Source: Paracoccus kondratievae
GTDB lineage: Bacteria > Pseudomonadota > Alphaproteobacteria > Rhodobacterales > Rhodobacteraceae
Length of the DNA stretch: 64,000 nucleotides
Direction: 5' to 3'
Assembly (NCBI RefSeq): GCF_009301415.1
Contig: NZ_CP045073.1
Location: forward strand, 1,131,501 to 1,195,500
In this document: positions 18,566 to 26,928 of the stretch, in pieces
How the letters are laid out: every line of letters begins with the position of its first letter
Numbering within the stretch: the stretch's first letter is position 1
Position numbers and translations under genes: made by a program
Notes under the pieces: model-generated
Database searches by the model: none
What the model was told of the DNA's origin: nothing
Seen by the model: only the letters and a program-made list of their open reading frames with translations

Positions 18566-20629
18566 ATGCGATTGGCAAGCGATACCGGCGGCACCTTTAC
18601 CGATCTGGTCGTCGAGGAGGACGACGGCCGGATCACCATGTACAAGTCGCCTACCGTGCCCGACGATCCGGTGTTGGGCGTGCTGCGCGCGCTGGAACTG
18701 GCCGCCGAAGATCGGGGCCTGTCGCTGCAGGAACTGATGGCGCGCGCCGATACATTCATCCACGGCACCACCCATGCGATCAACGCGATCATCACCGGCA
18801 ATGTCGCCCGCACCGCGCTGCTGGTCACCAAAGGCCATCGCGACATCCTGGTGTTCCGCGAGGGCGGGCGGGTCGAGCCCTTCAACCAGTCCATCCCGTT
18901 TCCGCGTCCCTATATCCCGCGCGATCTGACCTATGAGATCCCCGAGCGGATCCTGTCGACCGGCGCGATCCATCGCGATCTGGACGAAGCGGCGGTGATC
19001 GGGGTGCTGCAGTCGCTGAAGGAACAGCAGGTCGAGGCGGTGGCAGTCTGCCTGCTCTGGGCAACGATCAATCCGGCGCATGAGCTGCGCGTAGGCGAAT
19101 TGATCGCCGAACACCTGCCGGGCGTCCCCTATACGCTGGCCCATGACGTCAACCCGACGCTGCGCGAGTTTCGCCGGGCGTCCTCGGCGGCTATCGACGC
19201 CTCGCTGAAACCGCTGATGGGGCATTACCTCAGCGGGCTGACCGACCGGATCCGGGGCGAGGGTTTCACCGGCGACATCATGTTGCTGACCAGCAGCGGT
19301 GGCATGGTCGATGCGGCCGAGGTTGCGCGCTCGCCGATCAAGGTGATCAACAGCGGGCCGTCGATGGCGCCGATCTCGGGGCATTATTATGCGCGGGCCG
19401 AGGCGCAGGCGGATGACGTGATCGTCGCTGATACCGGCGGGACCACCTATGACATCAGTCTGGTGAGGAAGGGCGTGGTGCCGATCACGCGGGAATTGTG
19501 GATCGGTCGGCCGCTGCTGGGTCATCTGGTCGGCTACCCTTCGGTCGAGGTGAAAAGCGTCGGCGCGGGCGGTGGTTCCATCGCTCATGTCGATCAGGGC
19601 GGCCTGCTGCGCGTCGGGCCGCAAAGCGCGGGCGCGAAGCCCGGGCCGGTCTGCTACCGGCAGGGCGGTACGAAGCCCACTGTAACCGATGCCTCGGTCG
19701 CGCTTGGCCATATCGACCCGGACTTCTTCCTTGGCGGGCGTATTAAGCTGGACCGTCCCGCCGCCATCGAGGCGATCCGGAAGCAGGTGGCCGAGCCGCT
19801 GGGCATGTCGGTCGATGAGGCGAGTTGGCAGATCATCGCGTTGGCGACCGAGGGCATGGTGCAGGCCATCGCCGATATTACCGTCGCTCAGGGGATCGAC
19901 CCGGCCAATGCGGTGCTGATCGGCGGCGGCGGTGCGGCGGGTCTGAACTCGACCTTCATTGCGCGCCGCTTGGGCTGCAAGTCGCTGGTGATCCCGGAAA
20001 CCGGCGCGGCGCTGTCCGCAGCGGGTGCGATGATGTCACCGCTGATCAGCGAATATGCGACCAGCATCTTCGTCTCGTCGGACCGTTTCGATCGCGAGGC
20101 ACTTGCCGCCGCAATCGAAAGGCTCCGTGCGAAATGCGAAGACTTCGCCAGCCGAAGCCCTGCAGCCAACGGCGCGCCCCGGATCAGCTTCGTCGCCGAG
20201 GCGCGATACGAGGGGCAGGTCTGGGATATCGATGTGAAGTTCGACCCTCAGAAGATCCTTGGGCCTGACGGCAGCGAAATCTTCCGCGCCGGCTTCGACG
20301 ATATGCACGAACAGATCTTCGCGGTGCGCGATCCCGGCTCTGCGGTCGAGATCATCGGCATCCGCGCCACCTTGCGCGCCGATATCCGCCGGGATGTCGA
20401 GTTCCGCCTGCATTCGCCGGGCGCCCTTTCCGGTGATCACCGGCCGCGCGAGATCTATTTCCACGGCTATGGGCGGCTGCAGACGCCGGTCCTGCGGCTC
20501 GAGGCGATTGCGCCGGGACGGCCCGGCCAAGGCCCGGCGATCATCGAATCCGCCTTCACCACCATCGTCGTTGATCCCGATGCGCGCTTTCACCGCTCGG
20601 GAACCGGCAGCATCGTCATTCATCCGTGA
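18566..20629 (+). CDS. HyuA-type hydantoinase/oxoprolinase subunit A
   Basis: A 687-residue ATP-grasping ASKHA-fold subunit of the hydantoinase A/oxoprolinase/acetone carboxylase superfamily. The phosphate-1 loop SDTGGTFTDLV is at the very N terminus and a second loop VADTGGTTYDIS lies near residue 290. Family members use ATP to activate an amide, lactam or ketone: N-methylhydantoinase, 5-oxoprolinase, acetophenone or acetone carboxylase. It begins 17 bp after BKACE and pairs with the HyuB-type gene that follows. Substrate cannot be deduced from sequence alone. Confidence 0.9.
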   Translation: MRLASDTGGTFTDLVVEEDDGRITMYKSPTVPDDPVLGVLRALELAAEDRGLSLQELMARADTFIHGTTHAINAIITGNVARTALLVTKGHRDILVFREGGRVEPFNQSIPFPRPYIPRDLTYEIPERILSTGAIHRDLDEAAVIGVLQSLKEQQVEAVAVCLLWATINPAHELRVGELIAEHLPGVPYTLAHDVNPTLREFRRASSAAIDASLKPLMGHYLSGLTDRIRGEGFTGDIMLLTSSGGMVDAAEVARSPIKVINSGPSMAPISGHYYARAEAQADDVIVADTGGTTYDISLVRKGVVPITRELWIGRPLLGHLVGYPSVEVKSVGAGGGSIAHVDQGGLLRVGPQSAGAKPGPVCYRQGGTKPTVTDASVALGHIDPDFFLGGRIKLDRPAAIEAIRKQVAEPLGMSVDEASWQIIALATEGMVQAIADITVAQGIDPANAVLIGGGGAAGLNSTFIARRLGCKSLVIPETGAALSAAGAMMSPLISEYATSIFVSSDRFDREALAAAIERLRAKCEDFASRSPAANGAPRISFVAEARYEGQVWDIDVKFDPQKILGPDGSEIFRAGFDDMHEQIFAVRDPGSAVEIIGIRATLRADIRRDVEFRLHSPGALSGDHRPREIYFHGYGRLQTPVLRLEAIAPGRPGQGPAIIESAFTTIVVDPDARFHRSGTGSIVIHP

Positions 20630-20640
20630 AAGGGACCACC

Positions 20641-22407
20641 ATGACCACCACCGCTTTGAACGGCGCGGAACTGGCGATCCTGAACAACCGGGTCGAAGGG
20701 ATCGTCCGCAAGATGGCCAATACCCTGCTGCGCACGGGCCGGTCGGGCGTCCTGAACCGCGCCAAGGACTTCTCCTGCTGCATCATCACCGCCGATTGCC
20801 ATCTGCTGGCGGCGGCGGAAAGCCTGCCGATCCATGTGCTGTCCGGCCCGGACATCATGGCGCGCACCATGGCCGAGTTTCACCCGAACCTGCGGCGCGG
20901 CGACGCCTTCTTCCACAACTCGCCCTATCACGGCTGCTCGCATGCGGCGGATCTCAGCATCCTTGTGCCGGTGATCGATGCCGATGGCCGCCACCGCTTC
21001 ACCATCTTCGCCAAGGCGCATCAGGCCGATATCGGCAACAGCGAGCCGACGACCTACATGGCGACGGCGCGCGACATCTATAATGAAGGGGCGCTGCTGT
21101 TTCCGGCCGTGCAGGTGCAGCGCGACTATCGGGACATCGCCGACATTATCCGCATGTGCGAATTGCGCATCCGTGTGCCCGAGCAATGGCGTGGCGACTA
21201 TCTGGCGACCATCGGCGCCGTCAGGATCGGTGAGCGGGAACTGCTGGCGCTTGGCGAAGAGATCGGCTGGGATCGGCTGGATCAGTTCGCCGCGCAATGG
21301 TTTGACTATAGCGAGAACATGATGGATGCCGCGATCCGCGAATTGCCTGCCGGTCGCGTCATGGGCCGGTCCACGCATGATCCGTTTCCGGGCCTGCCCC
21401 CCGAGGGCGTCACCGTCACTGCCCATGTCCATGCCCGCCCGGACGAGGGCCGTATCACCGTCGACCTGAGCGAGAATATCGACTGCCAGCCCTCGGGTCT
21501 GAATCTGTCGGAAGCCTGTTCCCGCACGGCGGCGATGATCGGGGTGTTCAACAGTCTGGATCATCGCGTGCCGAAGAATGCGGGCGCGTTCCGGCGAATC
21601 GAGGTGATCCTGCGCCGCAACTGCATCGCGGGGATCACCGAGCATCCCTATAGCTGCTCGGCGGCGACCACGAACATTTCGGACCGGGTCGGAAATGCGG
21701 TGCAGCTTGCCATGGCCGAATTCGGCGACGGCTTCGGCATGGCCGAGGTGGGCGCGGTCATCGCGCCCTCGGCTGGCGTCGTTTCGGGTGTCGATGCGCG
21801 CAGTGGCAATGCCTTTGTGAACCAGATCTTCCTTGCCTTCTCGGCGGGGGCGGCGAGTCCGATTTCCGATGCCTGGTGGACGATGATCGATGTCGGCAAT
21901 GGCGGCATGTGCGGGCTGGACGGGGTCGAGCTCGACGAGATCTACCAGCCGCTTCTGGTCGAAAGCCGCCGCTTCGTCACCGATACCGAAGGCGCCGGCC
22001 GGTTCACCGGCGCGCCCTCGACCGAGGTAGTCTTCGGCCCGGTGCAGGGGGGAATCACCATCGCCTATGGCTCGGACGGCCAGGTCAATCCTCCGCAAGG
22101 GGTGCGCGGCGGCGGCCCCGGGGGCGGCAGCGACCAGTTCATCCGCCGCAAGGACGGTACGGTCGAGCCGCTGCCCCCCGTTGCACAGGTCGAACTGCGC
22201 GAGGGTGAGATGATTATCGCCATCTCGACCGGCGGCGGCGGTTATGGCCCGCCTGCCGACCGCGACGCGGCAGCCGTCGCCCGCGACGTGCGCGAAGGCT
22301 ATGTCAGCACGGATCGGGCCCGGACGGTCTATGGCGTGGTGCTGGACGGGCAGGGCCAGGTCGATCTGGCTGCGACCGAAACGCGACGCGCGGAGATGAT
22401 GGCATGA
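20641..22407 (+). CDS. HyuB-type hydantoinase/oxoprolinase subunit B
   Basis: A 588-residue B subunit of the same superfamily, with conserved stretches MANTLLRTGRSGVLNRAKDF near the start, NSPYHGCSHAADLSI, and the Gly-rich end of the family (GVRGGGPGGGSDQF, STGGGGYGPPADRD). It partners HyuA in ATP-dependent ring opening or carboxylation. The ATG at 20641 follows AAAGGG; a GTG at 20626 overlapping the hyuA stop would add five residues. Its stop overlaps the SDR start by 4 bp, so all are one operon. Confidence 0.9.
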   Translation: MTTTALNGAELAILNNRVEGIVRKMANTLLRTGRSGVLNRAKDFSCCIITADCHLLAAAESLPIHVLSGPDIMARTMAEFHPNLRRGDAFFHNSPYHGCSHAADLSILVPVIDADGRHRFTIFAKAHQADIGNSEPTTYMATARDIYNEGALLFPAVQVQRDYRDIADIIRMCELRIRVPEQWRGDYLATIGAVRIGERELLALGEEIGWDRLDQFAAQWFDYSENMMDAAIRELPAGRVMGRSTHDPFPGLPPEGVTVTAHVHARPDEGRITVDLSENIDCQPSGLNLSEACSRTAAMIGVFNSLDHRVPKNAGAFRRIEVILRRNCIAGITEHPYSCSAATTNISDRVGNAVQLAMAEFGDGFGMAEVGAVIAPSAGVVSGVDARSGNAFVNQIFLAFSAGAASPISDAWWTMIDVGNGGMCGLDGVELDEIYQPLLVESRRFVTDTEGAGRFTGAPSTEVVFGPVQGGITIAYGSDGQVNPPQGVRGGGPGGGSDQFIRRKDGTVEPLPPVAQVELREGEMIIAISTGGGGYGPPADRDAAAVARDVREGYVSTDRARTVYGVVLDGQGQVDLAATETRRAEMMA

Positions 22408-23168
22408 GCGGGCAAAGTGTCATCGTGACGGCGGGCGCATCGGGCATCGGCCTGGCCATTGCCCGCAGCTTCCTGGAAGCAGGCGCGCGGGTCGCCATTT
22501 GCGATCTGAACGCCGAGGCCTTGGCGCAGGTCAAGGCGGAACACCCGGACATCCAGACCCTGCAGGCCGATATCGCCCGCGAGGATCAGGCCATTGCCAG
22601 CGTGGCGGAAGTCGTCCGCTTGCATGGTCGTGTCGATGTGCTGGTCAACAATGCTGGCATTGCGGGCGCCTGCGCACCAATTGCTGACATATCTGCGGTG
22701 GACTGGATCCGCTCCTTCGATGTGAATGTCCATGGTGTCTTTTTCATGCTGCGCGCCGCCCTGCCCGACATGATCGCGCGCAGAACCGGCGCTATCATCA
22801 ATATCTCGACCGGCTCGGTCTTCACGCTTCCGGCGGGTCGGGCGGACTATGTTGCCTCGAAATGGGCGCTGGAGGGGCTGACGCGGGCGGCAGCGAAAGA
22901 GCTTGGCCCGCTGGGCATCCGCGTCAATGCGATCCGCCCCGGCTTCGTGGACAGCGCAAGGATGCGCGGCATTCTTGGCCAGAAGGCGAAGGCCGAGGAC
23001 ACCACGATGGAGGCGCTGGAGCAGAGGTTTCTGGATTACATCTCGATGCGGACCAAGGTGCAGCCGGAGGATATCGCCCGCATGGCGGTGTTCCTTGCCT
23101 CGGAGAGCGCGCGTTTCGTCACCGGGCAACTGGTTTCCGTCGATGGCAACATCGAATGGGAAAACTGA
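22404..23168 (+). CDS. short-chain dehydrogenase/reductase
   Basis: A 254-residue classical SDR. The cofactor motif TAGASGIGLAIA lies at the N terminus, followed by NNAGIAG and the catalytic YVASK. An Asp at the end of the second strand (CDLNAEAL) suggests NAD(H) preference. In an operon with a beta-keto acid cleavage enzyme, it probably oxidises a beta-hydroxy acid to the beta-keto acid substrate. That step is inferred from context. The ATG at 22404 overlaps the hyuB stop. Confidence 0.88.
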   Translation: MSGQSVIVTAGASGIGLAIARSFLEAGARVAICDLNAEALAQVKAEHPDIQTLQADIAREDQAIASVAEVVRLHGRVDVLVNNAGIAGACAPIADISAVDWIRSFDVNVHGVFFMLRAALPDMIARRTGAIINISTGSVFTLPAGRADYVASKWALEGLTRAAAKELGPLGIRVNAIRPGFVDSARMRGILGQKAKAEDTTMEALEQRFLDYISMRTKVQPEDIARMAVFLASESARFVTGQLVSVDGNIEWEN

Positions 23169-23550
23169 CCGGATCAGAAGGCAAGGCGAATCGGATGGCG
23201 GTCGATGTGGCGTTGGATCCGGACCGGATGACTGATGCCGGACCGGATCCCGGCAGAGGGCAGCCTGATGGCGCAATGCCGCGCCACGATGATCAAGCTG
23301 CTGCGCTGCGAAGGCGTTACCCTGGCCGATGTCCGCATACCTTCGGCCGGTCGCAGGCTGATGTCGCGGCCGGCAAGGTGTTCGTCGCGGGTGTCTCTTC
23401 TCCGTTGCTGTCCAGCGGCGGCGAGCCGGAGATTGGCCGGCCGGGCCAGGTGGCACGCCGCCCACGCGCGGCCTTGCGGGGCATCCATACGGGTACAGTC
23501 ACCAGACCGAAAGGTCGGGGTGAGATCGTTGAAGCAAGGAGCGGAGCCTG
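23169..23550. other. gap between SDR and thioesterase, no gene recognised
   Basis: This 380-bp stretch interrupts an otherwise tightly packed operon. Base composition is like coding DNA, and all frames on both strands can be read for some distance, but no segment resembles a known family and none has a good ribosome-binding site. It may be a decayed gene. The thioesterase's own AAGGAG site is at its right end (about 23535). Confidence 0.45.
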
Positions 23551-24003
23551 ATGGATGACAGTAAGCCGCGCCAGATCGAGACCGGCAGGCGGGTGGTGTA
23601 TCCGTGGTATTGCGATGTCATGGGGCATCTGGCGACGCAGCACTACATGGCGTTCCTTGACGATGCCTTCCTGCATTTCATGGCGGAACTGGCACCCGCG
23701 CCGCAACCCGAACGGCTGGGCTGGGCCGATGTCCGCCACGAGATCGACTATCTGGCGGAACTCCGGGCGGGCGATCTTGTGGTCCTGCGCAGCAGCCTTC
23801 TGGCGATCGGGCGCAAGTCGATCCGCCACCAGACCGAGATCCGGCGGCAAGGCTGTGGCACGGTCTGCGCACGCGTGATCTCGACCACCGTCCGCTTCGA
23901 CCTCGACGCCCGCCGCGCCATCGATGTCGAACCCGGGATCGCCGCCCGCGCACAGGCGCTGGACCTGCTGCCCCGGGCCGCGTCCAAGCCATCTTGCCCC
24001 TGA
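23551..24003 (+). CDS. hot-dog fold acyl-CoA thioesterase
   Basis: A 150-residue 4-hydroxybenzoyl-CoA thioesterase-like protein. The family signature region is YCDVMGHLATQHYMAFLDDA, where V-x-x-M-G-H-L matches the usual D-x-x-G-H-x-N helix start, though the usual catalytic Asp is replaced in register by Val/Met. In carnitine catabolism a BKACE enzyme makes betainyl-CoA that such a thioesterase hydrolyses. Here it could likewise release the acid from the BKACE acyl-CoA product. AAGGAG lies about 11 bases upstream of the ATG. Confidence 0.75.
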   Translation: MDDSKPRQIETGRRVVYPWYCDVMGHLATQHYMAFLDDAFLHFMAELAPAPQPERLGWADVRHEIDYLAELRAGDLVVLRSSLLAIGRKSIRHQTEIRRQGCGTVCARVISTTVRFDLDARRAIDVEPGIAARAQALDLLPRAASKPSCP

Positions 24004-24023
24004 TCGGTCATGCAACTACTCTT

Positions 24024-24037
24024 TTGCGCATCCGCAA
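24024..24037. promoter_or_regulatory. operator of the XRE-cupin regulator (site 1)
   Basis: TTGCGCATCCGCAA is an inverted repeat (TTGCG/CGCAA, 4-bp spacer) located 20 bp before the XRE-cupin start. The same motif occurs upstream of the hydrolase gene (24736-24749), flanking the regulator gene on both sides, which points to autoregulation. Confidence 0.6.
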
Positions 24038-24056
24038 TTAAGGCGAAGGGCACAGC

Positions 24057-24671
24057 ATGGCCAGGAAAATCGAAGGGACCCGGATTCAATCCGGTCTGCC
24101 AGAGCGGCTACGGGCGTTGCGGGAACGCAAGGGCTGGTCGCTCAATCGGGCTGCGGAAGAGGTGGGCGTGCCGCCCAGCACCCTGTCGCGGATCGAGAAC
24201 CGCAAGATGTCGCCGACGCTGGATCTGCTGCTGAAGATCGTCCGCACCTTCGACATGCATCCCAACGACGTCTTCTCTGGCCGTCCCGACCAGCAGGAAA
24301 AGCAGGAAATCAGCGTTTCGCGCGCCAGCGATCCGGCGCTGATCGAGCTGCCGAACCTGTTCTACAAGCATCTGCACCCCGATATGGCGTGCTTCAATTT
24401 CCGCGCCATCCTGATCACCCTGTTCGCCCGCTCGGTCGAGGAATATGGCGGGCTGACTGCGCATTCCGGGCAGGAATTCGTCTATCTGCTGAGCGGCAAG
24501 CTGCAGGTCCATCTTGAGGGACATCCGCTGGTCACCCTGGCCCCCGGCGACAGCATCATGTTCACCAGCAGCATTCCGCACGCCTATGTCTCGGCAGGTG
24601 ATTCGCAGGCGAAGCTGTTGATCGCATCCTCGTCGGAAGAAGACGTCCTTCAGGTCAAGTTTCAGAAATAA
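24057..24671 (+). CDS. XRE-cupin transcription regulator
   Basis: A 204-residue regulator with an N-terminal XRE helix-turn-helix (LRALRERKGWSLNRAAEEVG, then PPSTLSRIENRKMSPTLDLL) and a C-terminal cupin (EEYGGLTAHSGQEFVYLLSG, then LAPGDSIMF and SIPHAYVSAG). The cupin probably senses a pathway metabolite. Two copies of TTGCGCATYCGCAA flank this gene, one before its own start and one before the alpha/beta hydrolase operon. It therefore likely regulates itself and the 24857-28167 operon. Repression versus activation cannot be decided. Confidence 0.88.
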   Translation: MARKIEGTRIQSGLPERLRALRERKGWSLNRAAEEVGVPPSTLSRIENRKMSPTLDLLLKIVRTFDMHPNDVFSGRPDQQEKQEISVSRASDPALIELPNLFYKHLHPDMACFNFRAILITLFARSVEEYGGLTAHSGQEFVYLLSGKLQVHLEGHPLVTLAPGDSIMFTSSIPHAYVSAGDSQAKLLIASSSEEDVLQVKFQK

Positions 24672-24735
24672 AAGAGTTTCATCTTGAAAATTCGCGCGAA
24701 TCTGCGGGGATCTCCGCCGGAAATTTTCTTTTTGA

Positions 24736-24773
24736 TTGCGCATTCGCAATGGAGTATTGTTGCTGATACGCAA
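24736..24773. promoter_or_regulatory. tandem operators upstream of the hydrolase operon
   Basis: TTGCGCATTCGCAA (24736-24749) is a perfect TTGCG/CGCAA inverted repeat, identical at 13 of 14 positions to the site at 24024. A weaker copy, TTGCTGATACGCAA (24760-24773), matches at 11 of 14 positions. Spacing is 24 bp centre to centre. These are likely binding sites for the XRE-cupin protein in the promoter of the downstream operon. Confidence 0.6.
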
Positions 24774-24856
24774 TGATGCAGGAGGCCTGCACGCAGGTGT
24801 CGGACGCCTTTAGCGGCGACCCTTCAAGCAGGACAAGCCAATCAACAGGGTGAGCC

Positions 24857-26023
24857 ATGTACCAGTATTTTCCCAACAACTATTCGTGGAGTCTTGCCGT
24901 CTCGTGCTCCATCGCGATGGGTGCGCAGATCTCGGAACTGGACGAGGCGCTGGCGCCGCTGGTACCACTGGTCGAAGCCGGCCATACCGCGGCCGCAAAC
25001 GAGGCCTGGTATCAGAACTGGACCCGCCTGGGCCACAAGCTGAACGATCTTGCAAAAGCCGATGAAGCAGCGGGCAACGGTTTCACCGCCTCGGCCAAAT
25101 ACATGCGGGCGGCGAATTACTACCTGTTCGCCGAGCGGATCGCCTCATGGTCCGATCCGCGCCGGATGCATGTCTACAACCTGGGGATCGCCGCCTTCCG
25201 CAAGGGCCTGGAGCTTTCGGGCGACCGGTGGGAGCGCGTCGAGATCCCGTTCGAAGACGGTGTGCTGTCGGGCTGGCTGCGTCTGGCCGATACCGATGCA
25301 AGGCAACCGGCGCTGGTCTTCTACAACGGCTTCGATTCGATCAAGGAGATGCATTACCTGATCTATGCCGGCATGTCGGCCCGGCGCGGCATCGCCACGC
25401 TGTTCGTGGATCAGGAGGGAACAGGCGAGGCCGTGCGCTTCCACAATATCCCGAAACGCCCGGAAACCGAGGTGTCAGCAGGGAAATTCTACGACTTCCT
25501 TGCCGCGCATCCGGCAATCGATGCTGACCGTATCGGCATCGTCGGCCTGTCGATGGGCGGCTACTGCGCTCCGCGCGCGGCGTCCCAGGACCATCGCTTC
25601 AAATGCGTGGCGAGCCTTGGCGCCTTCTTCGAACTTGATGCCGGGTGGGAGGCGCTGCTGCGCGGCACCTCGGGCTCCGGGCTGTCCGACGGGCTGCCGG
25701 AAAGCGGCATCCACGCCATGCATGTGACCGGAAAGCCGACCATCGACGAGGCCATCGCGGTGTTGAAGGCCCGCACCCTGGAGCCGGTAATCGGGCAGGT
25801 GAAATGCCCGCTGCTGGTGGTGCATGGCGAGAACGACCGTCAGGTTGCGCTGGCCCATGCCGAAAAGACCGTAGCCGGGGCGGTGAACAGCGCCGATGCG
25901 AAGCTACGGGTGTTTTCGGTGGCCGAGGGCTCGACAGAGCATTGCGGCGTCGATGTGATGGAGATGCAGGGCCACTATGTCTATGACTGGGCCGCCCGCA
26001 TTCTGGGGGGGCGCGTGGCATGA
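24857..26023 (+). CDS. alpha/beta hydrolase, 2,6-dihydroxypseudooxynicotine hydrolase-like
   Basis: A 388-residue hydrolase with a helical N-terminal cap of about 130 residues and an alpha/beta core. The triad reads as Ser232 (GLSMGGY), Asp327 (HGENDRQ) and His362 (STEHCG). The cap and length resemble 2,6-dihydroxypseudooxynicotine hydrolase and the FrsA-like group, which cleave C-C or ester bonds. It heads an operon with an SDR (4-bp overlap) and an MFS transporter. It is preceded by the tandem XRE-cupin operators. The true substrate is unknown and nicotine metabolism is not implied. Confidence 0.8.
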   Translation: MYQYFPNNYSWSLAVSCSIAMGAQISELDEALAPLVPLVEAGHTAAANEAWYQNWTRLGHKLNDLAKADEAAGNGFTASAKYMRAANYYLFAERIASWSDPRRMHVYNLGIAAFRKGLELSGDRWERVEIPFEDGVLSGWLRLADTDARQPALVFYNGFDSIKEMHYLIYAGMSARRGIATLFVDQEGTGEAVRFHNIPKRPETEVSAGKFYDFLAAHPAIDADRIGIVGLSMGGYCAPRAASQDHRFKCVASLGAFFELDAGWEALLRGTSGSGLSDGLPESGIHAMHVTGKPTIDEAIAVLKARTLEPVIGQVKCPLLVVHGENDRQVALAHAEKTVAGAVNSADAKLRVFSVAEGSTEHCGVDVMEMQGHYVYDWAARILGGRVA

Positions 26024-26793
26024 ACCGGTTCAAGGACAAGATCGCTGTCGTCACCGGCGGCAGTTCGGGGATCGGCGCGACCGTCGCCATGCGGTTGGCC
26101 GCCGAGGGCGCGCGGGTCCATGTGGTCGCCAGCAGCAGCATCGACAAGGCCCGGGTCGTCGCCGACCGGATCGTCGCGGCGGACGGACAGGCGGCGCCGC
26201 ATGTTGCGGATGTGCAAAGCGAATGGATGATGCGGGCGCTGGCCGATAACGTCGTCAAGGCGGACGGCCGGATCGACATCTGGGTCAACGCAGCGGGCGT
26301 CTTTCTTCCCTCACCCGTGGGTGACACTCCGCCGGAGGTGCTGAACGGCATGATCGACATCAACCTGAAGGGAAGCTGGAACGCCATTCAGGCTGTTGTC
26401 CCGCACATGAAGGCGGCGGGCGGCGGCAAGATCCTCAACTTCTCGTCGGTGGCCGGGCTGACCGCGATCAAGGGCTTTGCGCTCTATTGCGCCAGCAAGG
26501 CGGCGACGGCGATGCTAACCAGGGTCCTGGGGGCCGAGCTTGCGCCCTTCAACATCAACGTCAACGCCATCGCGCCCGGCAATACCGAGACGCCGATGAA
26601 TGACGCGATGCGCAACGATCCGGCGCAGTCGGCGGTGCTGGCGGCGATGAAGGCCATGACGCCCAGCAACCAGACCTTCTCGAAGCCCGACGAGATCGCC
26701 TCGACCGCGCTGTTCCTGGTCTCCGACGAGGCGCGGCCGATGTATGGCAGCATCCTTCTGGCCGATGAGGGCCTGTCCGCCGCGATCGGCTGA
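26020..26793 (+). CDS. short-chain dehydrogenase/reductase
   Basis: A 257-residue classical SDR. The cofactor loop TGGSSGIGATVA is followed by the NAG-equivalent WVNAAGVF and catalytic YCASKAA. The loop before the C terminus (MNDAMRNDPAQ) forms the substrate lid. The start overlaps the hydrolase stop by 4 bp. It presumably oxidises or reduces the substrate or product of the hydrolase. It is clearly different from the SDR at 22404 and is not a duplicate. Confidence 0.87.
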   Translation: MNRFKDKIAVVTGGSSGIGATVAMRLAAEGARVHVVASSSIDKARVVADRIVAADGQAAPHVADVQSEWMMRALADNVVKADGRIDIWVNAAGVFLPSPVGDTPPEVLNGMIDINLKGSWNAIQAVVPHMKAAGGGKILNFSSVAGLTAIKGFALYCASKAATAMLTRVLGAELAPFNINVNAIAPGNTETPMNDAMRNDPAQSAVLAAMKAMTPSNQTFSKPDEIASTALFLVSDEARPMYGSILLADEGLSAAIG

Positions 26794-26928
26794 TCGTTCG
26801 CGGGGTCGGGCCTTGATCCTGCGACACCCACATCCAGGCCGCCGGGCGGCCGATCCATCCCGGCGCACGGCCTGGGGATGCAAGCCTCGCCTGCGCGGAT
26901 CACATCATCTCTTGCAGGAGTATTTCTC

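Noticed and set aside
17473..18894. Long minus-strand frames opposite the BKACE and hyuAB genes (also 18422-19711 and 20620-22098)
   Set aside because: Antisense shadows of strongly conserved plus-strand enzymes; composition rich in Arg, Pro and Gly without motifs.
17620..24003. Assignment of the BKACE-thioesterase block to carnitine degradation
   Set aside because: The key L-carnitine dehydrogenase is absent and HyuA/HyuB have no place in that pathway; only the chemistry of two steps is comparable.
24857..26023. Assignment of the alpha/beta hydrolase to nicotine breakdown
   Set aside because: Only the fold and triad resemble the nicotine-pathway hydrolase; no other nicotine gene is present.
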